Notes: a model not told the origin generated them from the letters alone. A DNA stretch of 64,000 bases from Massilia sp. PDC64 (GCF_900101265.1 NZ_FMZS01000012.1:124001-188000); one strand, 5' to 3'; counted from the stretch's first letter, positions 1 to 8,417 are shown. Numbers and translations are program-made.

Positions 1-1413
1 GACATCGTCCTCGGCACCGACACGAACGAGATGGCGCACGTACTGCTGCCGGCCCTCGGCTGGGGCGAGAAGGACGGCACCGTCACCAATTCCGAGCGCT
101 GCATCTCGCGCCAGCGCGCGTTCCTGTCCGCACCGGGCACCGCGCGCGCGGACTGGGACATCATGTGCGACGTCGCGCGCCGCATGGGCTTTACCGGTTT
201 CGATTTCAAATCCGCGCACGAGATCTTCGACGAACATGCGCGCCTGTCCGCGTTCAAGAACGGCACCGACGGCCAGCGCCGTCGCCTGTTCGACATCGGC
301 GGCCTGTCCGGCATGACGCGCGCCGACTACGACGCGCTCGACCCCGTCCAGTGGCCCGTGCGCACGCCGGGCGAGCGCACGGCGCGCCTGTTCGGCGATG
401 GCCGCTTCGCGCATGGCGACGGCCGTGCGCGCTTCGTGCCGACCGTGCCGCGCGCACCGGCGCACCTGCCGGGCGGCGAATATCCGCTCGTGCTGAACAC
501 GGGCCGCGTGCGCGACCAGTGGCACACGATGACGCGCACGGGCCGCTCGCAGAAACTGGCGGAGCACATTCCGGAACCGTATATCGACATGCACCCGCAG
601 GATGCGCTGCTGTGCGGCGTGAAGGCGGGAGAGCTGGCGCGCGTGACGAGCGACTGGGGCGCCGTCGTGGCGCGCGTGCAGCACGGCGGCGGCATCGCAC
701 GCGGCAGCGTGTTCATGCCGATCCACTGGAGCGGCCAGACGGCATCCGACGCGCGCGTGGGCACCGTCGTCAACCCGGCCGTCGACCCCGTGTCGGGCGA
801 GCCGGAATTCAAGCACACGCCCGTGCGCATCGAACCGTTCGGCGTCACGTGGTACGGTTTCATCCTGTCGCGCACGGAACTGCCGCTGCGCGAGGCGGCC
901 AACTGGACGCGCGTGCAGGGCAAGGACTTCGTCCGCTACGAACTGGCGGGCCGCAAGCCGTTCGCCGCCGCGCACGACTGGGCCCGCAAGCTGCTGGACG
1001 TGCACGACGACGACGCGGACTGGATCGAAGTGGAGGACAAGAACGGCGGCATGTACCGCGCCGTGCACCTCGTCGACGGCCGCATCGAAGCCTGCCTGTT
1101 CGTCGCGCAGCGCGCCGACCTGCCGGCCCGCACGTGGCTCGCCACCATGTTCGACAAGGAGCAGCTGGAGCCTTCCGACCGCATCAGCCTCCTGGCGGGC
1201 CGCGCGAAAGACGCCGGCTTCGATGCGGGACCAACCGTGTGCTCGTGCTTCGGCGTGGGCCGCAAGACGATCGAGATCGCGATCCGCCAGAACAATCTGT
1301 GCGATGCGGCGGGCGTCACGGCGTGCACGAAGGCCGGCGGCAACTGCGGGTCGTGCATTCCCGAGATTCGCTCCATCCTGGCCGAAACGCAGGCACAGGC
1401 GGCCGAGGCCTGA
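1..1413 (+). CDS. nasA: Assimilatory nitrate reductase catalytic subunit, C-terminal part (5' end outside window)
   Basis: The frame is open from base 1, so the gene starts upstream; 470 residues are visible. They begin in the molybdopterin oxidoreductase domain (LPALGWGEKDGTVTNSER resembles the cofactor-binding region of NasA/NapA-type enzymes). A molydopterin-dinucleotide-binding domain follows at about residues 160-275 (LNTGRVRDQWHTMTRTG). The end is a BFD-like [2Fe-2S] domain with Cys 414 and 416 paired with Cys 449 and 452 of the fragment. The C-terminal BFD domain is typical of assimilatory rather than periplasmic or respiratory enzymes. The protein is cytoplasmic and reduces nitrate to nitrite for nitrogen assimilation. 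The nitrite reductase partner is expected upstream, outside the window. The gene converges on a LysR gene with no spacer. The family call is strong; the exact symbol is less certain. Confidence 0.88.
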   Translation, partial: DIVLGTDTNEMAHVLLPALGWGEKDGTVTNSERCISRQRAFLSAPGTARADWDIMCDVARRMGFTGFDFKSAHEIFDEHARLSAFKNGTDGQRRRLFDIGGLSGMTRADYDALDPVQWPVRTPGERTARLFGDGRFAHGDGRARFVPTVPRAPAHLPGGEYPLVLNTGRVRDQWHTMTRTGRSQKLAEHIPEPYIDMHPQDALLCGVKAGELARVTSDWGAVVARVQHGGGIARGSVFMPIHWSGQTASDARVGTVVNPAVDPVSGEPEFKHTPVRIEPFGVTWYGFILSRTELPLREAANWTRVQGKDFVRYELAGRKPFAAAHDWARKLLDVHDDDADWIEVEDKNGGMYRAVHLVDGRIEACLFVAQRADLPARTWLATMFDKEQLEPSDRISLLAGRAKDAGFDAGPTVCSCFGVGRKTIEIAIRQNNLCDAAGVTACTKAGGNCGSCIPEIRSILAETQAQAAEA

Positions 1414-2364
1414 TCAGCGCCCCGGCGGTGCCACCACGCCATACGCCTGCGGCACCGCCACCCGCATGATGTCGATGAAGCGCCGCAGCCGGGCCGGGTA
1501 AAAGCGCGCCGGCGGATAGATCAGCCAGATCGGCAGCGGCGACGCCTGCCATTCCGGCACGAGCTGCACGCAGCGGCCCGCGTCCAGCTCTTCGCGCAAT
1601 GCCCAGCGCGATCCCAGCGCCGCGCCCACGCCCAGCGCGACGGCGCTGCGCATCGCATACAGGTTGTCCGTGTAGATGCGCGGCTGGACAGCCACCCGCA
1701 CCGTTTCGCCGGTCTGCGCATGGGTCAGGGTCACCTCGTCGCGATAGAAGTGGCTGACGGAGATCCACGGCAGCGCCCCCAGCTCGTCCGGATGGGCGGG
1801 TAGGGCGCGCCCTTCGAACAGGGCGGGCGACCCGATGACGATGCGCGGCACGTCGCCGAGCCGGATCGCCACCACGGACGGATCGGGAATCTCCCCCACG
1901 CGGATCGCGCAATCGATGCCCTCGCCGATGAAGTCGGGCGTGCGGTCGTGCAGGGTCCAGTCCACCGTCATGCGCGGATAGCGCGCCAGGTATTCGGCCA
2001 GCGGCGCCACCAGCTGCTGCTGGCCGAACGCGTGCGGCGCGACGACGCGCAGCATCCCGACCGGCTCGTCCACCGCGCCCCGGATCTCGCTCTCGAATTC
2101 CTGCCATCCCGCGATGAGTTCCTTCGCGCGCGCATAGCAGCGCATGCCGTCGTCCGTCAGCTTCATCGCGTGCGTGGAGCGCTGCAGCAGGCGCACGCCC
2201 AGCGATTTTTCCAATGTCTTCAGGCGCCGGCTGATCGTCGGCTGCGTCGTCGCGAGCGCCCGGGCGGCGGCGGACAGGCTGCCGGCATCCACGATGCGGA
2301 CGAAGGTTTCGACCAGCATCATACGGTCGGCGGAGGGATTGATAGTCGAAAAGTCCGTGCTCAT
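1414..2364 (-). CDS. LysR-family transcriptional regulator
   Basis: 316 residues. An N-terminal winged helix-turn-helix (about residues 15-75; AGSLSAAARALATTQPTISR) is followed by a LysR effector-binding domain. I chose the ATG at 2364 (MSTDFST) because the upstream ATG at 2433 would add 23 residues with no family resemblance and would run into the regulatory region of the divergent gene. It is divergent from the MFS transporter at 2464, with 99 bases between the start codons, so the transporter is its likeliest target along with its own promoter. Its stop abuts the nitrate reductase stop. The effector cannot be read from the sequence. Confidence 0.9.
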   Translation of the reverse strand: MSTDFSTINPSADRMMLVETFVRIVDAGSLSAAARALATTQPTISRRLKTLEKSLGVRLLQRSTHAMKLTDDGMRCYARAKELIAGWQEFESEIRGAVDEPVGMLRVVAPHAFGQQQLVAPLAEYLARYPRMTVDWTLHDRTPDFIGEGIDCAIRVGEIPDPSVVAIRLGDVPRIVIGSPALFEGRALPAHPDELGALPWISVSHFYRDEVTLTHAQTGETVRVAVQPRIYTDNLYAMRSAVALGVGAALGSRWALREELDAGRCVQLVPEWQASPLPIWLIYPPARFYPARLRRFIDIMRVAVPQAYGVVAPPGR

Positions 2365-2463
2365 ACGTGTATGGTATAACAGTTCGACGTCCGCCGGTGC
2401 TACACGGCCGCGTTTCGGTTCTCCATAATGCACTGCAACAATTCACCCACCATGGAGTCCAAC

Positions 2464-3678
2464 ATGAGCATCGCACACACGACGGCGACTGTGATACCGA
2501 TCCGCACGAGGCTGACCTCGCCTCTGATCTTCCTGCTCGCCGCGAGCACCGGCCTGTCCGTCGCCGCCCTCTACTACAGCCAACCGACGCTGGGCGTGCT
2601 GGCCACGGACCTGCACGCCAGCAACCAGGCCGTCGGCTGGATCCCGACGCTGACGCAATTCGGCTATGCGCTTGGCCTACTGTTCCTCGCGCCGCTGGGC
2701 GACCGGTTCGACCGCCGCACCATCATCGTCGTGAAATCGCTGCTGCTGGCTCTGGCGCTGCTGGCCATCGCCGCCGCGCCGGGCCTGTTCGTGCTGCTGG
2801 GCGCCAGCCTCGCCGTGGGCCTGCTGGCCACCGTCGCCCAGGACATCGTCCCGGCCGCCGCCACGCTGGCCCCGGCCGAGCACCGCGGCCGCATCGTCGG
2901 CACCGTCATGACCGGGCTGCTGCTGGGCATCCTGCTGTCGCGCGTCGTGGGCGGCCTCGTCGCCGAAGCGCTCGGCTGGCGCGCCGTGTTCGGCGGCGCG
3001 GCGGTCGTCGCCGCCTTCACGACGGCCATCCTCGCCCGCGGGTTGCCGAGCTTCAAGCCGACGAGCACCGAGGCGTATCCAGCCCTGCTGGGCTCGCTGT
3101 TCGCGCTGTGGAAGGAGCACCGCGCCCTGCGTCTCGCCGCCATGGCCCAGGGCCTGCTGTCGATCGGCTTCTCGGCCTTCTGGTCCACGCTGGCCGTGAT
3201 GCTGCACGGCGCCCCGTTCCACCTGGGTTCCGCCGCTGCCGGTTCGTTCGGCCTGGCCGGCGCCGTCGGCGCGCTGGCCGCCCCGTTCGCCGGCCGCCTG
3301 GCCGACCGCCGCGGTCCGCAGTTCGTGACCCGCCTCGGCGCCGGCTTGAGCGTCGCGTCGTTCGGCATCATGTTGGCCATGCCGCACCTGTCGACGCCGG
3401 CGCAGCTGGTGCTGCTGGCCCTGGCCACCGTCGGCTTCGACCTGGGCGTGCAGGCCACGATGATCGCCCACCAGACCATCGTCTACGGCATCGCACCGGA
3501 AGCCCGCAGCCGCCTGAACGCGATCTTCATGACGACGATGTTCGTCGGCATGGCCACGGGCGGCGCGCTCGGCGCCCAGGCGCTGGCGGCGTGGGGCTGG
3601 AACGGCATCGTGCTGCTCGCCGTCGCATCGAGCCTGGCCGCGCTGGCGGTGCGGATCCGGGCCGCGTCGGCCAAATAG
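2464..3678 (+). CDS. Major facilitator superfamily transporter, drug/sugar efflux type
   Basis: 404 residues with about 12 hydrophobic segments, and the loop 2-3 signature GDRFDRR after TM2, typical of MFS efflux carriers (AraJ/YgaY-like). The first helix region (FLLAASTGLSVAALYYSQPTL) matches the start of that subfamily. The ATG at 2464 has a GGAG six bases upstream; an in-frame ATG at 2428 is less likely. It is an inner-membrane, proton-coupled exporter by family. The divergent LysR gene is probably its regulator. The substrate is unknown. Confidence 0.88.
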   Translation: MSIAHTTATVIPIRTRLTSPLIFLLAASTGLSVAALYYSQPTLGVLATDLHASNQAVGWIPTLTQFGYALGLLFLAPLGDRFDRRTIIVVKSLLLALALLAIAAAPGLFVLLGASLAVGLLATVAQDIVPAAATLAPAEHRGRIVGTVMTGLLLGILLSRVVGGLVAEALGWRAVFGGAAVVAAFTTAILARGLPSFKPTSTEAYPALLGSLFALWKEHRALRLAAMAQGLLSIGFSAFWSTLAVMLHGAPFHLGSAAAGSFGLAGAVGALAAPFAGRLADRRGPQFVTRLGAGLSVASFGIMLAMPHLSTPAQLVLLALATVGFDLGVQATMIAHQTIVYGIAPEARSRLNAIFMTTMFVGMATGGALGAQALAAWGWNGIVLLAVASSLAALAVRIRAASAK

Positions 3679-3696
3679 CGGAAGGAATGTGGCCCG

Positions 3697-4512
3697 TCAG
3701 ACGGCGCGGGCGGGTTCGGCATCGTAAGCCCCGCGCAGCAAGGCCATGAATCCCTGGGCGTACGGCACTGCGGCAGGGCCGATGGCGGTGACCGCGACGC
3801 CGGGCGTCCACGAATTCATGACGGCGGCGCCGGCCATGCGGGGGAGGTCGGCGAGCCGGATCTCCTCGTGCCGCTGCGGCACGCCCATGCGGGCCAGCTG
3901 GCGCTGGACGATGCCCATCGTGGTCCCGGTGAGCATGTCCGCGCGCGGCCAGACGACGGCCTCGCCGTCCCAGAAGACGAGGTTCCAGATGGTCGCCTCG
4001 CTCAGGCGCCCGTGGCGGTCGACGAACGCGGCGTCGTCGAAGCCCCGGGCCACGGCCTGGTGCAGATAATAGGTCTTCGCCCCTTCGCCCACGTGCTTGA
4101 TGCCGGCCATGTGCCGCTCGTGCTCGACCACCCACAGCCGCAGCGGGCCCGCGGGGCCGTCGGATGGTGGCGCCGTGCGGACCAGCACCGATGGCGGCGC
4201 CCGCATGGCGTCGACCGTGAATTCGCCCCGCGGCAGGAAGACGGTCGCCGTGAGCGACATGTCCGGCGGGCCGTCGGTCACCGCGTGCCGGATGCTGTCG
4301 AGGATCCGGTCGTCGGGGAGGGCGCGGTCGAACAGCCGGAGGGAGGCGTCCCGCAGCCGCGCCAGGTGCAGGTCCATCGCCCTGACCTTCCGGTCCCGTA
4401 CCTGCATCGCTGTAAAATGCGCGAAGCCCGCGAACGCGAGCTGTACCAGTTCTGTGTCCTGCGCCGGCCTGCCGTCGATGTTGACCGGGTATGCCTTCGT
4501 GTGAACATCCAT
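3697..4512 (-). CDS. Class IV PLP-dependent aminotransferase family protein
   Basis: 271 residues. The PLP fold-type IV signature is visible: GIKHVGEGAKTYY supplies the probable Schiff-base lysine region, followed by GFDDAAFVDRHGRLSEATIWN and the phosphate-binding LTGTTMGIV. This is the layout of the branched-chain/D-amino-acid/aminodeoxychorismate lyase superfamily, in a subgroup with a WNLVFWDG motif. The ATG at 4512 is preceded by AGGAG at a good distance; a longer frame to 4911 would run through the divergent MerR gene. A MerR-type promoter lies directly upstream, so expression is probably MerR-controlled. Whether it is an aminotransferase or a lyase cannot be decided here. Confidence 0.85.
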   Translation of the reverse strand: MDVHTKAYPVNIDGRPAQDTELVQLAFAGFAHFTAMQVRDRKVRAMDLHLARLRDASLRLFDRALPDDRILDSIRHAVTDGPPDMSLTATVFLPRGEFTVDAMRAPPSVLVRTAPPSDGPAGPLRLWVVEHERHMAGIKHVGEGAKTYYLHQAVARGFDDAAFVDRHGRLSEATIWNLVFWDGEAVVWPRADMLTGTTMGIVQRQLARMGVPQRHEEIRLADLPRMAGAAVMNSWTPGVAVTAIGPAAVPYAQGFMALLRGAYDAEPARAV

Positions 4513-4545
4513 TGCCTGCTCCTGATCGTCGAATGAGGAGCGGAC

Positions 4546-4577
4546 AGTGTGGAGGCTGACAGCGCTGTCAGAGTCAA
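4546..4577 (-). promoter_or_regulatory. MerR-type promoter/operator for the aminotransferase gene
   Basis: Read leftward: -35 TTGACT (4577-4572), a long spacer of about 20 bases filled by the perfect palindrome CTGACAGCGCTGTCAG (4556-4571), then a weak -10 CACACT (4551-4546). An over-long spacer carrying a dyad is the hallmark of promoters controlled by MerR proteins, and a MerR gene starts 14 bases to the right. Transcription would start about 26 bases before the aminotransferase ATG. Confidence 0.75.
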
Positions 4578-4584
4578 GAGGATC

Positions 4585-4935
4585 ATGAGAATCGGCGAAC
4601 TTTCCCGGCGGTGCAACGTCAGCATCCGCATGCTCCGGTATTACGAGGCGGAAGGCCTCCTGAAGCCGCGCAGATCGGCAAGCGGCTATCGCGTCTACGG
4701 ACCGGTGGACGAGCGTACGGTCGAGCGCATCAAGCTCCTTGGCTCGGCCGGGATGACGCTCGCCACGATCCGGCAGTTCGCGCCCTGCATCCGGGCCGAG
4801 GGCCCCGTCTTCGAACCCTGCGACGAATTGCGTGCGACCTTGCGCGAGCACCTGCGTGCGATCGAACGGAAGGCCGAGGCGTTGCAGCAGCAGCGGGGTG
4901 TGCTGGAACAATTCATCCGCGACGTGGAGGCCTGA
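4585..4935 (+). CDS. MerR-family transcriptional regulator
   Basis: 116 residues. The N-terminal MerR winged helix (MRIGELSRRCNVSIRMLRYY, then EAEGLLKPRR and GYRVYG) is followed by a dimerisation helix ending in a Gln/Glu-rich stretch. I chose the ATG at 4585, which has an AGAGG upstream and where MerR homology begins; an ATG at 4549 would overlap the operator. There is no metal-binding cysteine cluster, only Cys 13, 73 and 83, so a small-molecule or orphan MerR is more likely than a metal sensor. It is divergent from the aminotransferase and shares the dyad at 4556-4571, so it probably regulates both. The stop abuts that of the convergent LysR gene. Confidence 0.9.
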   Translation: MRIGELSRRCNVSIRMLRYYEAEGLLKPRRSASGYRVYGPVDERTVERIKLLGSAGMTLATIRQFAPCIRAEGPVFEPCDELRATLREHLRAIERKAEALQQQRGVLEQFIRDVEA

Positions 4936-5829
4936 CTACGCCAGGCGGATGTCCTGCGCCAGGTGTTGCAGTACCGCCGCCACACGCCTGAGATGCCGGC
5001 TTTCCGGATGGGTGAGCAACCACAGTTGCGTGACGCATTCGTCGATCTCGGGCCCGATCTGGCGCAGGTCGGCGCGCGGCGCCGCCAGGAACAGCGGCAG
5101 CACGGCTACGCCCAGCCCGAGGGCGACGCACTCCGCCGCCGACAGGATGCTGCTCACCCGGTACGCCGGCGCGATCTTCGGAAAATGCCGGCGCCGCCAC
5201 AGCACCGACGGATGGTCGGGCAGGGCATCGTCCGGTGCGATCCAGGGTACGCCGCGCTCGACCGCGTCCTCGAGCGAGCGCAGCCGGCTCTTGCGCGGGG
5301 CAAACAGCGCGACCCGGATCGGTCCCAGGTGCCGGCCCACCAGGTGCTCGGGCGGTTCGCGCGTGGCGCGGATCGCGATGTCGGCATCGCGCCGGCCCAG
5401 GTTGACGGGGGCGTTGCTGGCATCCAGGTCGAAGTCCAGCAGCGGATGGCGTTCGCGCAATGCCTTGAGCGACGGCGCGACCAGGGCGTGCAGGATGGTG
5501 TCCGTCGTGGTGATGCGGACCTGTCCGGAGACCTGGTCCGGCCGGACCTGCACCAGCGAGCGGGCCGCCTCGAGTTCGCTTTCCTGCCGCTCCGCATGGC
5601 GCGCGAGGTTCAACGCGAGTTCGCCCGGCAGGTAGCCGGAGCGCGTGCGCTCGAACAGCGGCTGGCCCAGGCCGCGCTCGATGCGCTGCAGGTTGCGGAA
5701 GACCGTCGAGCCGTCGACGCCCAGGCGTTCGCCAGCCTGCGCCAGCGTGCCGGCACGGACGAGGGCAAGCACGGTCTCCAGGTCGGCGCTGCCGATGCGA
5801 TAGGGTGGCGATTGCGTTTTTGCAGTCAT
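4936..5829 (-). CDS. LysR-family transcriptional regulator
   Basis: 297 residues with an N-terminal LysR helix-turn-helix (AGTLAQAGERLGVDGSTVFR, about residues 27-46) and an effector domain. The HTH reads STVFRNLQRIE rather than the common SAVS.QI..LE, which suggests a divergent subgroup. It is divergent from the doxX-GST pair at 5907; a T-N11-A dyad lies between them at 5853-5868, so it probably controls that pair and itself. Its end abuts the MerR gene. Confidence 0.88.
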   Translation of the reverse strand: MTAKTQSPPYRIGSADLETVLALVRAGTLAQAGERLGVDGSTVFRNLQRIERGLGQPLFERTRSGYLPGELALNLARHAERQESELEAARSLVQVRPDQVSGQVRITTTDTILHALVAPSLKALRERHPLLDFDLDASNAPVNLGRRDADIAIRATREPPEHLVGRHLGPIRVALFAPRKSRLRSLEDAVERGVPWIAPDDALPDHPSVLWRRRHFPKIAPAYRVSSILSAAECVALGLGVAVLPLFLAAPRADLRQIGPEIDECVTQLWLLTHPESRHLRRVAAVLQHLAQDIRLA

Positions 5830-5852
5830 GGTTTGCAGATCCGCGTATTCCC

Positions 5853-5868
5853 ATTGTAATCACGCAAT
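5853..5868. promoter_or_regulatory. Candidate LysR box between LysR and doxX
   Basis: ATTGTAATCACGCAAT is an inverted repeat (ATTG / CAAT) with the T-N11-A spacing usual for LysR operators. It lies in the 77-base gap between the divergent LysR and doxX genes. Confidence 0.4.
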
Positions 5869-5906
5869 CATAGACTGCGCTCTCCCACCCATCAAGGAGA
5901 GTCGTC

Positions 5907-6305
5907 ATGAGGTCATCCGCCTTTGGAATCACCCTGTTGCGCATGGCGCTGGGCGTCATGTGGATCGCACACGCTTTGCTCAAGCTGCTGGTCTTCACGT
6001 TGCCCGGCACCGCGCAGTTCTTCGCCAGCGTCGGTTTTCCCGCCTGGCTGGCCTATCCGGTGTTCGCGGCCGAGCTGGCCGGAGGCTTGGCGCTGTTGCT
6101 GGGCATCTATCCGCGCCAGGTTGCGCTGTCGCTCGTCCCGGTAATGGCGGCCGCGGCCTGGGTGCATGTGCCGAACGGATGGCTACACACCAGCCCGGGC
6201 GGCGGCTGGGAATATCCCGTCTTCCTCGTGGTGGCGTCGGTCGCACTGTGGCTCATCGGGGACGGCGTCTGGACCCTGCGCAGCAGCACCCGGTTCGTGC
6301 CATGA
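5907..6305 (+). CDS. DoxX-family small membrane protein
   Basis: 132 residues with four hydrophobic segments. GITLLRMALGVMWIAHALLK at the N-terminus and the FAAELAGGLALLLGIY segment are typical of DoxX/DUF-type quinone-linked membrane proteins. AAGGAGAG lies 6-8 bases before the ATG. The stop overlaps the start of the GST gene (ATGA), so the two are translationally coupled. Some DoxX proteins act in thiol or oxidative stress responses together with thiol-transfer enzymes, and the GST neighbour fits that, but this is inference. The divergent LysR is the likely regulator. Confidence 0.85.
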   Translation: MRSSAFGITLLRMALGVMWIAHALLKLLVFTLPGTAQFFASVGFPAWLAYPVFAAELAGGLALLLGIYPRQVALSLVPVMAAAAWVHVPNGWLHTSPGGGWEYPVFLVVASVALWLIGDGVWTLRSSTRFVP

Positions 6306-6967
6306 ACGCGCCGCTCGTTCTCGTGAGCCACGCCCTGTGCCCGTACGTGCAGCGCGCCGCCATCGTCCTGCACGAGAAGGGCGTCCCGTTCGAGCGGCGC
6401 GACGTCGACTTGGCGGACAAGCCGGACTGGTTCCTGCGCGTGTCGCCGCTCGGCAAGACGCCGGTGCTGCTGGCCGGTGGCGAGCCCATCTTCGAGTCGG
6501 CCGTGATCTGCGAATACCTCGACGAGACCGTGGCGCCGCGCCTGCATCCGCTTGACCCGCTGCGGCGTGCGCGCCACCGGGGCTGGATGGAATTCGGCTC
6601 GGCGCTGCTGAACGCCATCGCCGTGTTCTACAACGCGCCCGACGAAGCGGCCCTGCTGCGCGCGGCGGCCGACATCCATCGCCGCTTCCGGCAAGTGGAG
6701 GAGGTGCTGCACGCGCCGCCGTACTTCGACGGCGCGCACTTTTGCATCGTCGATGCGGTGTTCGCCCCGGTGTTCCGCTATCTCGACGTGTTCGAGCGCA
6801 TCGGCGACTTCGGCATGCTTGCGGGACTGACCAGGGTAGAGGCGTGGCGCGCGGCGCTGGCGCTGCGGCCGTCGGTCCGGGCAGCCGCCAGTCCGCACTA
6901 TCCGGAACTGTTGGCGGCATTCCTGGCGCGGCGCGGATCGGCGCTCAGTTCGCGTATGGAGGAGTAG
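6302..6967 (+). CDS. Glutathione S-transferase family protein
   Basis: 221 residues. The N-terminal thioredoxin-like domain shows LVSHALCPYVQRAAIVLHEK (Cys 13 in the active-site helix), the cis-proline SPLGKTPVL and the glutathione-binding ESAVICEYLDE. An all-helical C-terminal domain follows. The start is the ATG overlapping the doxX stop (ATGA); the frame is open further upstream but that part overlaps doxX and the LysR promoter. The CPYV form resembles omega-like or SspA-like GSTs. It is cytosolic. The substrate is unknown; coupling with DoxX suggests a shared stress role. Confidence 0.9.
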   Translation: MNAPLVLVSHALCPYVQRAAIVLHEKGVPFERRDVDLADKPDWFLRVSPLGKTPVLLAGGEPIFESAVICEYLDETVAPRLHPLDPLRRARHRGWMEFGSALLNAIAVFYNAPDEAALLRAAADIHRRFRQVEEVLHAPPYFDGAHFCIVDAVFAPVFRYLDVFERIGDFGMLAGLTRVEAWRAALALRPSVRAAASPHYPELLAAFLARRGSALSSRMEE

Positions 6968-6972
6968 AAACG

Positions 6973-6999
6973 AAAACAGCGGCCATGAGCCGCTGTTTT
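6973..6999. terminator. Bidirectional Rho-independent terminator
   Basis: The stem AAAACAGCGG / CCGCTGTTTT, with one further C-G pair around the loop CATGA, gives U-runs on either strand. It can end the GST operon (+) and the tRNA-Pro transcript (-). Confidence 0.8.
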
Positions 7000-7010
7000 G
7001 CATGAATTCG

Positions 7011-7087
7011 TGGTCGGGGTGAGAGGATTCGAACCTCCGGCCTCTACGTCCCGAACGTAGCGCTCTACCGGGCTAAGCTACACCCCG
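7011..7087 (-). tRNA. tRNA-Pro (anticodon CGG), copy 2 in transcription order
   Basis: On the minus strand the 5' acceptor CGGGGTG pairs with CACCCCG, followed by discriminator A and an encoded CCA (7013-7011). The anticodon stem CTACG/CGTAG encloses the loop TTCGGGA, so the anticodon is CGG and it reads CCG proline codons, which are frequent in this GC-rich genome. The T-arm is GGAGG-TTCGAAT-CCTCT. All 77 bases are identical to the copy at 7137-7213. Confidence 0.97.
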
Positions 7088-7134
7088 ACGGTAGGGAGTC
7101 TTGAAACAGCTTATGGCTGCAAAAAGAAGAGTGT

Positions 7135-7213
<79 letters not shown>

Positions 7214-7265
7214 ACTGTTTGAGACTTCGTCACCGAAATCTCGGGAAGGCATTACTATAGTTGCC

Positions 7266-8255
7266 TCAATGGTTCCTGTCAACAGCGAAGGTGCATAACT
7301 GCAGGAGGCTGTCCTTGTATTCGCTCGGCGGCAGGTCGGCGATCGCGGCGGCGGCGCGGCGTGCCGCGGTCTCCGCTTCGCGGCGCGTGAAGTCCAGTGC
7401 GCCGCTGCTCGTGACGGCCGCCAGCACGGCGTCGAAATGCGTTTCGTCGCCCTGTTCGATGCACGTGCGGATCAGTTCGCGCTGCTCGGCCGTGCCGTTT
7501 TCCATCACGTAGATCAGGGGCAACGTCGGCTTGCCTTCGCGCAGGTCGTCGCCCACGTTCTTGCCGATCTCGGCGGCGTCGCCCGCGTAGTCGAGCACGT
7601 CGTCGATCAGCTGGAACGCGGTGCCCAGCGAACGGCCGTATTCGCCGGCCGCTTCGATCTGCGCGTCGTTCGCGCCGGCCACGAGGGCGCCCAGTTGCGC
7701 GGCCGCTTCGAACAGCTTGGCCGTCTTCGAGCGGATCACGCGCAGATAGCTTTCCTGCGTGACGTCCGGGTCGTGCATGTTCAGCAGTTGCAGCACTTCG
7801 CCTTCCGCGATGACGGTCGTCGCGCGCGACAGGATCTGCATGACGCGCATGTTGTCCAGGCTCGTCATCATCTCGAACGCGCGCGAGTACAGGTAGTCGC
7901 CGACCAGCACCGACGCGGCGTTGCCGAACATGGCATTGGCCGTCTGGCGCCCGCGGCGCATCGAGGATTCGTCGACGACGTCGTCGTGCAGCAGGGTGGC
8001 GGTGTGGATGAATTCCACGACGGCCGCCAGCTCGTGGTGGCCGGCCCCCTTGTAGCCGTAGGCGTTCGCCAGCAGCAGCACCAGCACGGGGCGGATCCGC
8101 TTGCCGCCGGCACTGATGATGTACTCGGCGATCTGGTTCACCAGCGCGACTTCGGACTGCAACCGCGCGCGGATCACCGTGTTGACGGCCTCCATGTCTG
8201 CTGCGATCGTGCGGGTGATGGGGTTCTGTTGTGCGGTTTGGGTGGCGGCGGACAA
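7266..8255 (-). CDS. ispB: Polyprenyl (octaprenyl) diphosphate synthase
   Basis: 329 residues from a TTG start. It extends isoprenyl diphosphate chains for the ubiquinone side chain in the cytoplasm. Trans-prenyltransferase features are present: GGKRIRP, the first Asp-rich motif LLHDDVVDESSMRRG and the second LIDDVLDYAGD. The Asp motifs bind Mg-diphosphate. The longer frame to 8483 crosses a TATAAT at 8302-8307 and has no homology. The first ATG (8195) would give 309 residues and cut into the region usually present. The TTG at 8255 (reading LSAATQTAQQ) gives a normal length, with AGCAGG upstream. It is divergent from rplU, as is usual in betaproteobacteria, and two tRNA-Pro genes follow. Confidence 0.92.
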   Translation of the reverse strand: MSAATQTAQQNPITRTIAADMEAVNTVIRARLQSEVALVNQIAEYIISAGGKRIRPVLVLLLANAYGYKGAGHHELAAVVEFIHTATLLHDDVVDESSMRRGRQTANAMFGNAASVLVGDYLYSRAFEMMTSLDNMRVMQILSRATTVIAEGEVLQLLNMHDPDVTQESYLRVIRSKTAKLFEAAAQLGALVAGANDAQIEAAGEYGRSLGTAFQLIDDVLDYAGDAAEIGKNVGDDLREGKPTLPLIYVMENGTAEQRELIRTCIEQGDETHFDAVLAAVTSSGALDFTRREAETAARRAAAAIADLPPSEYKDSLLQLCTFAVDRNH

Positions 8256-8301
8256 GGCGGACCTGCTGACGTTGGATGCGGATAGGTTTTGTTGAGTCGC
8301 G

Positions 8302-8307
8302 ATTATA
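8302..8307 (-). promoter_or_regulatory. -10 element of the ispB promoter
   Basis: Perfect TATAAT on the minus strand, about 40 bases before the TTG start. No good -35 is visible 16-18 bases upstream, so activation or weak basal use is possible. Confidence 0.5.
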
Positions 8308-8388
8308 CGACATGCAAGCAAAAGTCGCCCTTTTTCCCAGTGGCGCCAGAGGACCGGCCCTGAGGCCTGCCGCGCCACCACAACCGTT

Positions 8389-8417
8389 TTGACGCTACGC
8401 ACCATTCCATGTATAAT
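8389..8417 (+). promoter_or_regulatory. Sigma70 promoter of rplU-rpmA
   Basis: -35 TTGACG (8389-8394), a 17-base spacer and -10 TATAAT (8412-8417) make a nearly consensus promoter, fitting a ribosomal protein operon. It predicts a leader of about 74 bases containing a small hairpin (GTCCT/AGGAC around 8447-8460) before the rplU ribosome-binding site. Confidence 0.85.
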
